A stretch of 64,000 bases of DNA from positions 107,063-171,062 of the forward strand of contig NZ_JAIUHG010000012.1 in NCBI RefSeq assembly GCF_020164955.1. Reading direction: 5' to 3'. Position 1 is the stretch's first letter. Each line of letters begins with the position of its first letter. A program made the translations under genes and the position numbers. This document shows, piece by piece, positions 33,989 to 43,219 of this stretch. The notes below the pieces were generated by a model. That model ran no database searches. It was not told where the DNA came from and was given only the letters and a program-made list of their open reading frames with translations. The stretch comes from Mesorhizobium sp. CA8. GTDB lineage: Bacteria > Pseudomonadota > Alphaproteobacteria > Rhizobiales > Rhizobiaceae.

Positions 33989-34924
33989 ATGACCGTCCGC
34001 CAGCCAACCCATACGCCCTATGACGGGTCCTCGAAACTCTTCACCATCGGGCTGAAGCCGCTCGACTTTGACTGTTGGATCGAGGTCGATGAATTCCTGC
34101 TGCCGCATCTGGCCGAAAAGCAACGGCTCTATGCAGAAATCCCGGAAAAGGTCTTTGTCGAGGAAGACGGCACAAGCGAGGCTCAGCGCGAAGTGCTGGA
34201 CCTGCTCGTCGTCCATCTCGAAGCCGCGCACCCCGGCACGCACCGCCGCAGCGGAGCGGATGTCGAGCCGATTGGTTTCGAGGAGACGATCGACAGGCTG
34301 CCTCCTGCCCTGCGCGAGGCGCCGCTGGCAAAGGCCTCGCTGCTCGTCCAGGAAGATCTGATCCTGATGCGCCGCGACGAGCGCGGCTGGCGGCTCGCCG
34401 CCGGCTCGCTCTGCTTTCCTTCGTCCTGGTCGCTGCAGGAGAAGTTCGGCAAGCCGCTGCAGGAGATCCACGAACCGGTGCCTGGATTCGGCCCTGGCAC
34501 CCGGCCGGCAGATATCATCAACCGCATGTTCGACGGCCTGCAGGGCCAGGCAGTCGAGCGCTTCAACTGGTCGATCCAGGCCAACGATGCGCTCTATCAT
34601 CCGCTTTCCAATGTCGAGCGCATTGATCGCGCAACGAACCGCCCGAGCCGCTTCCCCGACGGCGACGTCAAAGCCCATGCCTTCATTCGCGTCGAACGCC
34701 AGACGCTGCGCAAGCTTCCCGTCTCGCGCGACATCCTCTTCACCATCCGCATCCATCTCGACCCGCTCAAGCTGCTCATCCGCCATCCCGACCGGGCAGC
34801 GCTGGCCGCCTCCTTCGCGGAGCAGCTCCTGGCCCTTGACCAGCAACAACTCGACTATAAGGGCCTGACCGCCGACCGCGACCGGCTGGTCGAATTCCTC
34901 AGCGACATGGCCTGCACGCCTTAA
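33989..34924 (+). CDS. DUF3445 family protein (heme-dependent oxidative N-demethylase-like)
   Basis: A protein of about 311 residues matching DUF3445: FTIGLKPLDFDCWIEVDEFL near the start, LVQEDLILMRRDERGWRLAA and GSLCFPSSWSLQEKFGKPL in the middle, and RVERQTLRKLPVSRDILFTI near the C-terminus. Members include heme-dependent oxidative N-demethylases, so an oxidative demethylation of an amine is plausible but unproven. It follows pabC by about 40 bp, and the frame can start as early as a TTG at 33941. Confidence 0.87.
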   Translation: MTVRQPTHTPYDGSSKLFTIGLKPLDFDCWIEVDEFLLPHLAEKQRLYAEIPEKVFVEEDGTSEAQREVLDLLVVHLEAAHPGTHRRSGADVEPIGFEETIDRLPPALREAPLAKASLLVQEDLILMRRDERGWRLAAGSLCFPSSWSLQEKFGKPLQEIHEPVPGFGPGTRPADIINRMFDGLQGQAVERFNWSIQANDALYHPLSNVERIDRATNRPSRFPDGDVKAHAFIRVERQTLRKLPVSRDILFTIRIHLDPLKLLIRHPDRAALAASFAEQLLALDQQQLDYKGLTADRDRLVEFLSDMACTP

Positions 34925-35055
34925 CCAAGCTTCCAGGCGGGCCTGGCCGGCGATTGGTGCTTTTCGCTGGTTTATGACAATGATCTGTGGTTGTAGCGCT
35001 TGGCCCTCGGGCAAAGGCCCCGGTTTTGCGCGTATTTGAAGGAGTGTGCGAAAAA

Positions 35056-36501
35056 ATGGCGAATGAAAACTGGCCCGTTTACGGTGAAATCACCGGTCCC
35101 GTCGTGATGATCGGCTTCGGCTCGATCGGGCGGGGAACGCTGCCGCTGATCGAGCGCCATTTCAAGTTCGACAAGTCGCGCATGACGGTCATCGACCCGC
35201 GCGACACCGATCGCAAGCTGCTCGACGAGCGCGGGATCACCTTCGTGCAGGACGCGGTGACCGAGAAGAATTACAAGAAGCTGCTCACGCCGCTTCTGAC
35301 CAATGGCGGCGGCCAGGGCTTTTGCGTCAACCTGTCGGTCGACACCGGCTCGGTGGACCTGATGAAATTGTGCCGCAAGCTCGGCGTGCTCTACATCGAC
35401 ACCGTCGTCGAGCCGTGGCTCGGCTTCTATTTCGACACCGAGGCCGACAATGCCAGCCGCACCAACTACGCGCTGCGCGAGGCGATGATCAAGGAAAAGC
35501 AAGACAAGCCCGGCGGCCCGACGGCGGTCTCCACCTGCGGCGCCAATCCCGGCATGGTCTCGTGGTTCGTCAAGAAGGCGCTGGTCAACCTCGCCACCGA
35601 TCTCGGCCTCGAGTTTTCCGAGCCCGCGCAGGAGGATCGCGGGGCCTGGGCCAGGCTGATGAAGAAGGCCGGCATCAAGGGCATCCATATCGCCGAGCGC
35701 GACACCCAGCGCACGAAGAAGCCGAAGCCGATGAACGTGTTCTGGAACACCTGGTCGGTCGAAGGCTTCATTTCGGAGGGCCTGCAGCCGGCCGAGCTCG
35801 GCTGGGGCACGCATGAAAACTGGATGCCGAAGAACGGCAAGAAGCACAAGCACGGCTCCAAGGCGGCGATCTATCTGGAGCAGCCCGGCGCCAACACGCG
35901 CGTGCGCAGCTGGTGCCCGACGCCCGGCCCGCAATACGGCCTGCTGGTGACGCATAACGAGTCGATCTCGATCGCCGACTTCTTCACCGTGCGCTCGAAA
36001 AAGGGCAAGGTCCAGTATCGCCCGACCTGCCACTATGCCTACCATCCCTGCAACGACGCCATGCTGTCGCTGGACGAGATGTTCGGCGCCGCCGGCAAGT
36101 CGCAGCCGGTCCACCACGTGCTCGACGAGAACGAATTGGTCGACGGCGTCGACGAGCTCGGCGTGCTGCTCTACGGCCACGACAAGAACGCCTACTGGTA
36201 CGGCTCGCAGCTGTCGCTGGCCGAGGCGCGCAAGCTCGCCCCCTACCAGAACGCCACCGGTCTGCAGGTGACCTCGGCTGTGCTTGCCGGCATGGTCTGG
36301 GCGCTGGAGAACCCGACCGCCGGCATCGTCGAGGCCGACGAGATGGACTACCGGCGTTGCCTCGAAGTGCAACTTCCCTATCTCGGGCCGGTCAGGGGCT
36401 ACTACACCGACTGGACGCCGCTGGATAGCCGGCCGGGCCTCTTCCCCGAGGACCTGGACAAGGACGACCCGTGGCAGTTCCGCAACATTCTGGTCCGATA
36501 G
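35056..36501 (+). CDS. hss: Homospermidine synthase
   Basis: A 481-residue NAD-dependent enzyme that condenses two putrescines into sym-homospermidine with loss of ammonia. The Rossmann segment GPVVMIGFGSIGRGTLPLIE is at the N-terminus; other family blocks are GGGQGFCVNLSVDTGSVDLM, VSTCGANPGMVSWFVKKAL and the C-terminal VQLPYLGPVRGYYTDWTPL. AAGGAGTG precedes the ATG. Homospermidine is the characteristic polyamine of rhizobia. The ornithine decarboxylase at 9.5-10.7 kb supplies its substrate. Confidence 0.97.
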   Translation: MANENWPVYGEITGPVVMIGFGSIGRGTLPLIERHFKFDKSRMTVIDPRDTDRKLLDERGITFVQDAVTEKNYKKLLTPLLTNGGGQGFCVNLSVDTGSVDLMKLCRKLGVLYIDTVVEPWLGFYFDTEADNASRTNYALREAMIKEKQDKPGGPTAVSTCGANPGMVSWFVKKALVNLATDLGLEFSEPAQEDRGAWARLMKKAGIKGIHIAERDTQRTKKPKPMNVFWNTWSVEGFISEGLQPAELGWGTHENWMPKNGKKHKHGSKAAIYLEQPGANTRVRSWCPTPGPQYGLLVTHNESISIADFFTVRSKKGKVQYRPTCHYAYHPCNDAMLSLDEMFGAAGKSQPVHHVLDENELVDGVDELGVLLYGHDKNAYWYGSQLSLAEARKLAPYQNATGLQVTSAVLAGMVWALENPTAGIVEADEMDYRRCLEVQLPYLGPVRGYYTDWTPLDSRPGLFPEDLDKDDPWQFRNILVR

Positions 36502-36530
36502 CAGCCAGCCCGACAGCTCTCACCGCCTTG

Positions 36531-36555
36531 CAATCGCCCGGAAATCGGGCGATTG
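36531..36555. terminator. Stem-loop after homospermidine synthase
   Basis: A perfect ten-pair stem CAATCGCCCG / CGGGCGATTG with loop GAAAT lies 30 bp after the hss stop. There is no T-run, so it may be a transcript-protecting stem rather than a true terminator. Confidence 0.55.
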
Positions 36556-36587
36556 AGTATCGGCGGACTGAGGAGAGGATTTTCAGA

Positions 36588-36959
36588 ATGACCATTGCGC
36601 GCAAACTGCTGTCGGCAGGCGCCGCGGCAAGCCTTCTGGCTGCGGCCGCCTGCACCACCACCGGACCTTCGCAACCACCGGCCGCCGCACCCAAGGGCGT
36701 CGAGGGCAACTGGATCGACGCCAAGGGCACAGGCTTGTCGACCTTCACGGCCGGCAATTTCACCACCGTCGCCACCGACACCGGGCAGAAACTGTCGGAA
36801 GGCAGCTACAGCATGACCGGACCGACCTCGGTCGAGATCCACGGCACCTCGCTGATCCGCCAGACGCCGGTCAGCTTCAACTGCCTGATGATCTCCACCA
36901 CCCAGCTCAACTGCACCAGTGCCAGCGGCCAGAATTTCGTGCTGACGCGCCGGGCCTGA
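36588..36959 (+). CDS. Omp10-like outer membrane lipoprotein
   Basis: A 123-residue lipoprotein. The signal peptide ends in a lipobox (SLLAAAAC, cysteine about residue 22), followed by a Pro/Ala linker and a small beta domain (VEGNWIDAKGTGLSTFTAGN, TGPTSVEIHGTSLIRQTPVS, CLMISTTQLNCTSASGQNF). This matches the size and layout of Brucella Omp10 and its rhizobial relatives. The mature protein is lipidated and sorted to the outer membrane. AGGAGAGG is a good ribosome-binding site. A terminator follows. Confidence 0.88.
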   Translation: MTIARKLLSAGAAASLLAAAACTTTGPSQPPAAAPKGVEGNWIDAKGTGLSTFTAGNFTTVATDTGQKLSEGSYSMTGPTSVEIHGTSLIRQTPVSFNCLMISTTQLNCTSASGQNFVLTRRA

Positions 36960-36985
36960 GGGCTAGCGAATGTCTCGCTGACAGG

Positions 36986-37013
36986 GACGGTGGCGTGAGC
37001 CGCCGTCTTTTTT
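36986..37013 (+). terminator. Rho-independent terminator after the Omp10-like gene
   Basis: GACGGTGGC / GCCGCCGTC (nine pairs, one G-U) around a four-base loop, then TTTTTT. A textbook factor-independent terminator. Confidence 0.92.
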
Positions 37014-37147
37014 GTGCCGGCAAACATCTCCCTGATTTGTGCTTGCATCGCCCAGGACCCGATGTGAACATGGCCCGAGGCTGACTGTTATTTTCCAGTC
37101 AAGCGAGGGCCTAGCATATTCGAAGTCAGCTTATCCGGGAGACGAAG

Positions 37148-39262
37148 ATGAAGAAGATTGCCGCGATCCTAGCCCTGTCGGCCTCGGCGCTCGGCCTGTC
37201 GGCAGGCGTGTCTTTTGCCGACTACACGCTGAACATCCTGCATTTCAACGATTGGCACAGCCGCATCGAAGGCAACAACAAATACGAGTCGACCTGTTCG
37301 GCCGACGAAGAGACCAAGGGCGAATGCATCGGCGGCGCCGGCCGGCTGATCACGGCGATCGCTGAGGAGCGCAAGAAGCTCGAAGGCCAGAACGTGCTGC
37401 TGCTCAATGCCGGCGACAGCTTCCAGGGGTCGCTCTTCTACACCACCTACAAGGGTGCTGCGGAAGAGGAATTCCTCAATCAGATCAAGCCCGACGCGGT
37501 GACGCTCGGCAATCATGAGTTCGACGACGGCGAGACCGCCCTGGTGCCTTACCTTGACAAGGCGAAATTCCCCATCGTCAGCGCCAACGTCGTGCCCAAC
37601 GACAAGTTCGGCGCCAAGGACAAGATCAAGCCGTCGATCGTCGTCGAGGTCGGCGGCCAGAAGATCGGCATCGTCGGCGCCGTCACCAATGACACGCCCG
37701 AACTCGCCTCGCCCGGTCCGAACATCGCCATCACGGATGACGTCAAGGCGATCACCGCCGAGGTCGAGAAGCTGAAGGCGCAAGGCATCAACAAGATCAT
37801 CGCGGTCACCCATATCGGCTACCGGCGCGAGCGCGACGTCATCGCCAAGATCCCGGGGATCGACGTGGTGGTCGGCGGCCACAGCCACACGCTTCTGTCC
37901 AACACCGATCCGAAGGCCGAGGGTCCCTATCCGACGATGGTCGACAACCCCGACGGCTCCAAGGTGCCGGTGGTGCAGGCCGCGTCCTATTCGAAATATC
38001 TCGGCGAGTTCAAGGTCGTGTTCGACGACAACGGCGTCGTCAAGGAAGCCAGCGGCGCCCCGATCCATCTCGACAAGTCGATCACGCCCGATCCCGCTGT
38101 CCTTGCCCGCATCAAGGAGCTCGGCGCGCCGATCGAGGCGCTGAAGAACAAGGAGGTGGCCGAGACCACCAAGGCGATCGACGGCAGCCGCGAGAATTGC
38201 CGCGCGCGCGAATGCGAGATGGGCAATCTCGTCTCCGACGCCATCCTCGACCGCACCAAGGGCCAGGGCGTCGAGATCGTCATTTCGAATGGTGGCGGCC
38301 TGCGCGCCTCGATCGACCAGGGCATAGTGACCATGGGCGAGGTGCTGACCGTGCTGCCCTTCCAGAACACGCTGGCGACCTTCAAGATTTCCGGCAAGGA
38401 CCTGGTTGCGGGCCTCGAAAGCGGTCTCAGCCAGGTCGAGGACGGCGCCGGCCGCTTCCCGCAGGTTGCCGGGCTGAAATATTCCTTCGACAAGTCGGTC
38501 GCGCCCAATGCCGGCCGCGTCAAATCGGTCGAAGTGATGGAGAACGGCGCCTGGGCGCCGATCAATCCCGACAAGCAGTATCTCGTCGCCACCAACAACT
38601 ATGTCCGCCAGGGCGGCGACGGCTATAAGGTCTTCGCCGAGAAAGCGACGGATGCCTATGACTACGGCCCCGGCCTCGAACAGGTAGTGGCCGACTATCT
38701 CGGCGCGCATCGGCCCTACACGCCCAAGCTCGACGGCCGCATCACCGAGATTGTGGCAACCACGGCGGCGACCGAGCCGGCCAAGCCTGCGGAACCGGCA
38801 AAGGCTGCCGAGACCGCTCCCGCCGCCACCCAGGCGCCTGCGGCCGAGGCAGCAAAACCGGCCGAGGCTTCGCCGGCAAACAGCGAACCGGCGATGCCGG
38901 CTCTGCCTTCCGGTTCCAGCGACATTGCCGGCACCCCGCCGGCCGTTTCGGCTGAAACCGCTCCGGCCGCGCCCGCCGAGACCGCGAAGCCGGCTGAGAC
39001 GGCGCCCGCGGCGCCGGCCGCGGAACCGGCAAAGCCTGCCGAGGCTGCCCCGGCAACCCCTGCTCCCGCGGCCGAACCCACAGAAACCAAGGCGGCAGAA
39101 ACCAGCCACACCATCGCCGCCGGCGATACCTATTGGGACCTGGCCAAGAAAGCCTATGGCGACGCCGCCAAGTGGAAGCTCATCTCCGAAGCCAACAAGG
39201 ATTATAAGCCGCGCCGCCTGCCGCTCGGCGCGACGCTGACCATTCCGCCGGCCGCGAAGTAA
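37148..39262 (+). CDS. Periplasmic 5'-nucleotidase/metallophosphatase with C-terminal LysM
   Basis: A 704-residue UshA-like protein. A signal peptide (MKKIAAILALSASALGLSAG) is followed by the calcineurin-like metallophosphatase domain (residues ~25-300) with LHFNDWHSR, LNAGDSFQGS, LGNHEFDDG and VVGGHSHTLL. The C-terminal nucleotidase domain (about 330-530) has ISNGGGLRASID and TNNYVRQGGDGYKVF. A ~130-residue Pro/Ala/Glu linker then leads to a single LysM (HTIAAGDTYWDLAKKAYGDA ... LGATLTIPP). LysM binds peptidoglycan, so the enzyme is probably wall-tethered. It would dephosphorylate extracellular nucleotides for salvage. UshA usually lacks LysM. Confidence 0.93.
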   Translation: MKKIAAILALSASALGLSAGVSFADYTLNILHFNDWHSRIEGNNKYESTCSADEETKGECIGGAGRLITAIAEERKKLEGQNVLLLNAGDSFQGSLFYTTYKGAAEEEFLNQIKPDAVTLGNHEFDDGETALVPYLDKAKFPIVSANVVPNDKFGAKDKIKPSIVVEVGGQKIGIVGAVTNDTPELASPGPNIAITDDVKAITAEVEKLKAQGINKIIAVTHIGYRRERDVIAKIPGIDVVVGGHSHTLLSNTDPKAEGPYPTMVDNPDGSKVPVVQAASYSKYLGEFKVVFDDNGVVKEASGAPIHLDKSITPDPAVLARIKELGAPIEALKNKEVAETTKAIDGSRENCRARECEMGNLVSDAILDRTKGQGVEIVISNGGGLRASIDQGIVTMGEVLTVLPFQNTLATFKISGKDLVAGLESGLSQVEDGAGRFPQVAGLKYSFDKSVAPNAGRVKSVEVMENGAWAPINPDKQYLVATNNYVRQGGDGYKVFAEKATDAYDYGPGLEQVVADYLGAHRPYTPKLDGRITEIVATTAATEPAKPAEPAKAAETAPAATQAPAAEAAKPAEASPANSEPAMPALPSGSSDIAGTPPAVSAETAPAAPAETAKPAETAPAAPAAEPAKPAEAAPATPAPAAEPTETKAAETSHTIAAGDTYWDLAKKAYGDAAKWKLISEANKDYKPRRLPLGATLTIPPAAK

Positions 39263-39283
39263 CCGGTCATCCGGAACCCATGG

Positions 39284-39318
39284 CACCCGCTCAGGCAACC
39301 GGGCGGGTGTTCCTTTTT
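39284..39318 (+). terminator. Rho-independent terminator after the nucleotidase gene
   Basis: CACCCGC / GCGGGTG with a 12-base loop, followed by TTCCTTTTT. It lies 20 bp after the stop. Confidence 0.85.
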
Positions 39319-39406
39319 CAGATCGTAACGCGGTAAGGTGCGGCCAGACGCGGCATTGAAACCCGCCAGGGCATCGCTAGTTTCGCGGCGCTACCGGAGA
39401 CTGTTG

Positions 39407-40471
39407 ATGACGCTTGCCAATCCTACCGATGCCGAAGCCGCAAAGGCAGTCGGTCCGCTGTCCGCCGACGCCGCACCGGTCAGGCCAGGCAAGATCGGCA
39501 TCATGCTGGTCAATCTCGGTACGCCCGACGGCACCGACTTCAAGCCGATGTGGCGCTACCTGCGCGAATTCCTTTCCGACCCGCGCGTTATCGAGCTCAA
39601 CAAGGCGATCTGGTATCCGATCCTCTACGGGCTGGTGCTGACAACCCGGCCGAAGAAGTCCGGCGCCAACTACGCCCGTATCTGGAACCGGGAGATGAAC
39701 GAGTCGCCGTTGCGCACGTTCACCCGCGCGCAGGGTGAGAAGCTGGCCGCCGCACTGGCCGACCTGCCCGATGTGGTGGTCGATTGGGCGATGCGCTACG
39801 GCAGTCCCTCGACGGCAAGCGTCGTCCAAAGACTGGTCGAGCAGGGCTGCGAGCGCATCCTGACCTTCCCGCTCTATCCGCAATATTCGGCGACGACGAC
39901 GGCGACGGCAAACGACCAGCTGTTCCGTGCGCTGATGAAGATCAGGCACGCGCCGGCGATCCGCAGCGTGCCGCCCTATTATGACGAGCCGGTCTATATC
40001 GAGGCGCTTGCGCTTTCGATCGAGAAGCACATCGCGACGTTTGATTTCGTGCCGGAGGTGGTGATCACATCCTATCACGGCATCCCGAAACCCTATTCCG
40101 ACAAGGGCGATCCGTACCGGGCGCATTGCCTGGAGACGACGCGGCTGCTGCGGGCAAGGCTCGGCTGGGACGAGAACCAGCTCATCACCACCTTCCAGTC
40201 GCGTTTCGGCGCGCAGGAATGGTTGCAGCCCTATACCGACATCACGGTCGAGAAACTGGCCAAGGACGGCATGAAATCGATCGCCATCGTCAATCCGGGC
40301 TTTTCCGTCGACTGCATCGAGACGCTGGACGAGATCGGCCGTGAAGCGGCCGAAACCTTCCATCAGGCCGGCGGCAAGAACTTCGCCCACATCCCCTGTC
40401 TCAACGACAGTGCCGAGGGCATGGCTGTAATCGAAGCACTGGTGCGGCGCGAGCTCGCCGGCTGGGTGTGA
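39407..40471 (+). CDS. hemH: Ferrochelatase
   Basis: A 354-residue enzyme that inserts Fe(II) into protoporphyrin IX to finish haem synthesis. Family markers are IMLVNLGTPDGTDFKPMWRY, FLSDPRVIELNKAIWYPIL, the core FPLYPQYSATTTATANDQLF (containing the QYS site), the metal-site His in VITSYHGIPKPYSDKGDPY and the distal glutamate in SVDCIETLDEIG. Length is typical of alphaproteobacterial HemH. I start at ATG 39407, where family-like sequence begins after a short extension. Confidence 0.97.
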   Translation: MTLANPTDAEAAKAVGPLSADAAPVRPGKIGIMLVNLGTPDGTDFKPMWRYLREFLSDPRVIELNKAIWYPILYGLVLTTRPKKSGANYARIWNREMNESPLRTFTRAQGEKLAAALADLPDVVVDWAMRYGSPSTASVVQRLVEQGCERILTFPLYPQYSATTTATANDQLFRALMKIRHAPAIRSVPPYYDEPVYIEALALSIEKHIATFDFVPEVVITSYHGIPKPYSDKGDPYRAHCLETTRLLRARLGWDENQLITTFQSRFGAQEWLQPYTDITVEKLAKDGMKSIAIVNPGFSVDCIETLDEIGREAAETFHQAGGKNFAHIPCLNDSAEGMAVIEALVRRELAGWV

Positions 40472-40595
40472 CCGGCTTCACCGACAGGCTTGAAACCGGT
40501 GCGCAAAAGCCTTCGCTAACGATCAACTGATTGTAACGTTGCGGAAACACACTTAAGTGATTCCGTGAGGTCGCCGCCTTTGAGGGAGAAGCGAA

Positions 40596-41546
40596 ATGAG
40601 CTTTAGCGGTTTCGACATTGCGATTATGGTTCTTGTTGCACTTGTCGTTTTGGTGCTTTTCAAGGGCATTCGGACAATACCCCAAGGCTACAACTATACG
40701 GTTGAGCGGTTTGGCCGTTATACCAAGACATTAAGCCCCGGCCTCAATCTCATCGTTCCGTTCATCGACCGCATCGGCGCCAAGATGAACATGATGGAGC
40801 AGGTGCTCGATGTTCCCAGTCAGGAAATCATCACCCGCGACAATGCCATCGTCGGCGTCGATGGGATCGCCTTCTTCCAGATACTCAATGCGGCGCAGGC
40901 TGCCTACCAGGTCTCCGGCCTGCAGAACGCCATCCTCAACCTCACCATGACCAACATCCGCACGGTCATGGGTTCGATGGATCTCGATGAGCTGCTGTCC
41001 AACCGTGACGCCATCAATGAGCGCCTGCTGCGCGTCGTCGATGAAGCCGCGCATCCATGGGGCATCAAGATCACCCGCGTCGAGATCAAGGACATCAATC
41101 CGCCGGCCAATCTCATTGAATCGATGGGGCGGCAGATGACGGCCGAGCGCAACAAGCGCGCGCAGATCCTGGCCGCCGAAGGTCTCAAGCAGTCGCAGAT
41201 CCTCGAGGCCGAAGGCCGCAAAGAAGCCGCCTTCCGCGATGCCGAGGCGCGCGAGCGCTCGGCCGAAGCCGAAGCCCGCGCCACGCAAGTCGTGTCGGAG
41301 GCGATTTCCAAGGGCGACGTCCAGGCCCTCAACTATTTCGTCGCCCAGAAATATACCGAGGCTCTGACCAGGATCGGCTCTGCCACGAACAGCAAGGTCG
41401 TGCTGATGCCGCTGGAGGCCTCCTCGCTGATTGGCACTCTCGGCGGCATTGGCGAGATCGCCAAGGAGGTCTTCAGGAACGAAGGCACCGCCGGCGCGCA
41501 AAGGCAGGCCGCCCGACCGCCGGTGGTTCGCCCGAGCGAGAATTGA
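40596..41546 (+). CDS. SPFH/band-7 membrane protein (QmcA-like)
   Basis: A 316-residue protein with an N-terminal membrane helix ([20 protein letters not shown]) and a stomatin/prohibitin-homology domain (residues ~28-190: [40 protein letters not shown]), then a long helical Ala/Glu/Arg-rich segment. It forms large membrane-associated rings that organise lipid microdomains or regulate proteases. The adjacent NfeD gene (21 bp downstream) is its usual partner. AGGGAGAAGCG precedes the ATG. Confidence 0.95.
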   Translation: MSFSGFDIAIMVLVALVVLVLFKGIRTIPQGYNYTVERFGRYTKTLSPGLNLIVPFIDRIGAKMNMMEQVLDVPSQEIITRDNAIVGVDGIAFFQILNAAQAAYQVSGLQNAILNLTMTNIRTVMGSMDLDELLSNRDAINERLLRVVDEAAHPWGIKITRVEIKDINPPANLIESMGRQMTAERNKRAQILAAEGLKQSQILEAEGRKEAAFRDAEARERSAEAEARATQVVSEAISKGDVQALNYFVAQKYTEALTRIGSATNSKVVLMPLEASSLIGTLGGIGEIAKEVFRNEGTAGAQRQAARPPVVRPSEN

Positions 41547-41567
41547 TGTCTTAAGGAGCACACTCAT

Positions 41568-42032
41568 ATGCTCGACCGCATTATTTCCGAACTGGGCCCG
41601 TGGAACTGGATGGTTCTGGGTATCGCCCTGCTCGTGATGGAAGTCGTTGCGCCGGGTATCTTCATGCTGTGGATCGGCATTGCCGCCCTGATCATCGGCG
41701 CCGTATCGCTGCTCATCTGGGACGCCGGGTTCTGGACCTGGCAAATCCAGGTTCTCGCCTTTCTCGCACTATCGCTGGTTTCAGCCTATGTCGGCTCGAA
41801 GCTGGTTGGCGGGCGGCAGGATCCAACCGACCAGCCGCTGCTCAATCGCCGCGGCGCCCAAATGATCGGCAAGATGGCGACCCTGGCCGAACCGATCAAG
41901 GACGGCCGTGGCCGCATCAAACTCGGCGACACACTATGGCGCGTCTCAGGCCCGGATCTGCCGGCCGGCACGCAGGTGCGCGTGACGGGAGCCGCCGATA
42001 CTGACCTGGAGCTGACTGTCGAGGCTGTTTGA
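41568..42032 (+). CDS. NfeD-family membrane protein
   Basis: A 154-residue protein with two or three N-terminal membrane helices (WNWMVLGIALLVMEVVAPGI, GIAALIIGAVSLLIWDAGF) and a C-terminal OB-fold-like domain (RRGAQMIGKMATLAEPIKDG, VSGPDLPAGTQVRVTGA). This is the short NfeD form that partners SPFH proteins, and it directly follows such a gene with an AAGGAG site. The pair is thought to act in membrane quality control. Confidence 0.93.
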   Translation: MLDRIISELGPWNWMVLGIALLVMEVVAPGIFMLWIGIAALIIGAVSLLIWDAGFWTWQIQVLAFLALSLVSAYVGSKLVGGRQDPTDQPLLNRRGAQMIGKMATLAEPIKDGRGRIKLGDTLWRVSGPDLPAGTQVRVTGAADTDLELTVEAV

Positions 42033-42067
42033 GCAGATAACCAGCCTCACCTGAATATCAGTGCGTC

Positions 42068-43069
42068 TTACGCCGCGCCGATGCGCAGCAGGTCGTGAAG
42101 ATGCACCAATCCCACGGGCCGCCCGCCCTCGACGACCATCAGGCTGGTGATGGCGGAGGTGTTGATCGTCTGCAGCGCCGTCGCCACCAGCGTGTCGGGG
42201 CTTGCGGTCTTCGGCTTCTTCGTCATCACCTGATCGACGCTCATCGAAAGAAGGTCGCTCGCGATGTGGCGGCGGATGTCGCCATCGGTGATGATGCCGA
42301 CCAGCGCGCCGTCGGCGCCGGTGATCGCCACGCAGCCGAAACCCTTGCGCGACAATTCCAGGATCGCCTCGCGCATGCCGGTGCCCGACGACACCAGCGG
42401 CAGCCTTTCGCCGACATGCATGATCTCGCGCAGCTGGGCCAGATTGGCGCCGAGCTGTCCGCCCGGGTGGAAGGTGCGGAAATGATCCGGCGTGAAACCG
42501 CGCGCCTCGAGCAGCGCGATCGCCAGCGCATCGCCCATGACGAGTTGCAGCAAGGCGGAGGTTGTGGGCGCCAGCCCATGCGGACAGGCCTCAGGCACGG
42601 CGGGCAGGAGCAGGACCACATCGGCCGCCCGCGCCAGCGCCGAGTTTTCGCCGGAAGTGATTGCGATCAGCGGGATGGAAAAACGCCTTGAATAGGCGAC
42701 GATGCCCATCAATTCCTTGCTCTCGCCCGACCACGACATGGCGATGATGGCGTCGTCCTTGGCGATCATGCCGAGATCGCCGTGATTGGCCTCGGCCGGA
42801 TGGACGAAAAAAGCTGGCGTGCCGGTTGAGGCAAGCGTCGCGGCGATCTTGGAGCCGATATGGCCGCTCTTGCCGACACCGGTAACGATGACACGGCCCT
42901 CGATCCGCGAGATCAAGTCGATCGCAGCGGCAAAAGGCTCGGCCAGGCCGTCTGCGAGCGCGGTGGCCAGCGCCGCCACGCCGGCCTGCTCCGTCGCCAC
43001 CGTTCTCAGCGCCGATTCGATCGCAGCCTGCCTGTCCGGCTGCTTTCTTTCTGGGGACCCCGCATGCAT
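42068..43069 (-). CDS. kdsD: Arabinose-5-phosphate isomerase (KpsF/GutQ family)
   Basis: A 333-residue enzyme converting ribulose-5-phosphate to arabinose-5-phosphate, the entry to Kdo and so lipopolysaccharide. An N-terminal SIS sugar-isomerase domain (residues ~45-190) has VTGVGKSGHIGSKIAATLAS, FVHPAEANHGDLGMI and MSWSGESKEL. A C-terminal CBS pair (about 215-330) has GVKDG-like repeats, read here as IMHVGERLPLV and FGCVAITGADGALVGIITDG. Order and length are standard. It is convergent with the NfeD gene. Confidence 0.95.
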   Translation of the reverse strand: MHAGSPERKQPDRQAAIESALRTVATEQAGVAALATALADGLAEPFAAAIDLISRIEGRVIVTGVGKSGHIGSKIAATLASTGTPAFFVHPAEANHGDLGMIAKDDAIIAMSWSGESKELMGIVAYSRRFSIPLIAITSGENSALARAADVVLLLPAVPEACPHGLAPTTSALLQLVMGDALAIALLEARGFTPDHFRTFHPGGQLGANLAQLREIMHVGERLPLVSSGTGMREAILELSRKGFGCVAITGADGALVGIITDGDIRRHIASDLLSMSVDQVMTKKPKTASPDTLVATALQTINTSAITSLMVVEGGRPVGLVHLHDLLRIGAA

Positions 43070-43219
43070 GGGCGAAGCGATTAGCGCTTTGCCGCGTCCC
43101 TGTCCAACAGAATTGCCTTAGCCTCCGGTTGGAGGGGCTCTGAGGCGGCTCTCTCAACCCTCCGTTAACCATCCGCATTTACGGTTCGGTAAGTATGGCG
43201 CAAGCGCGCCGCGCAAGCA

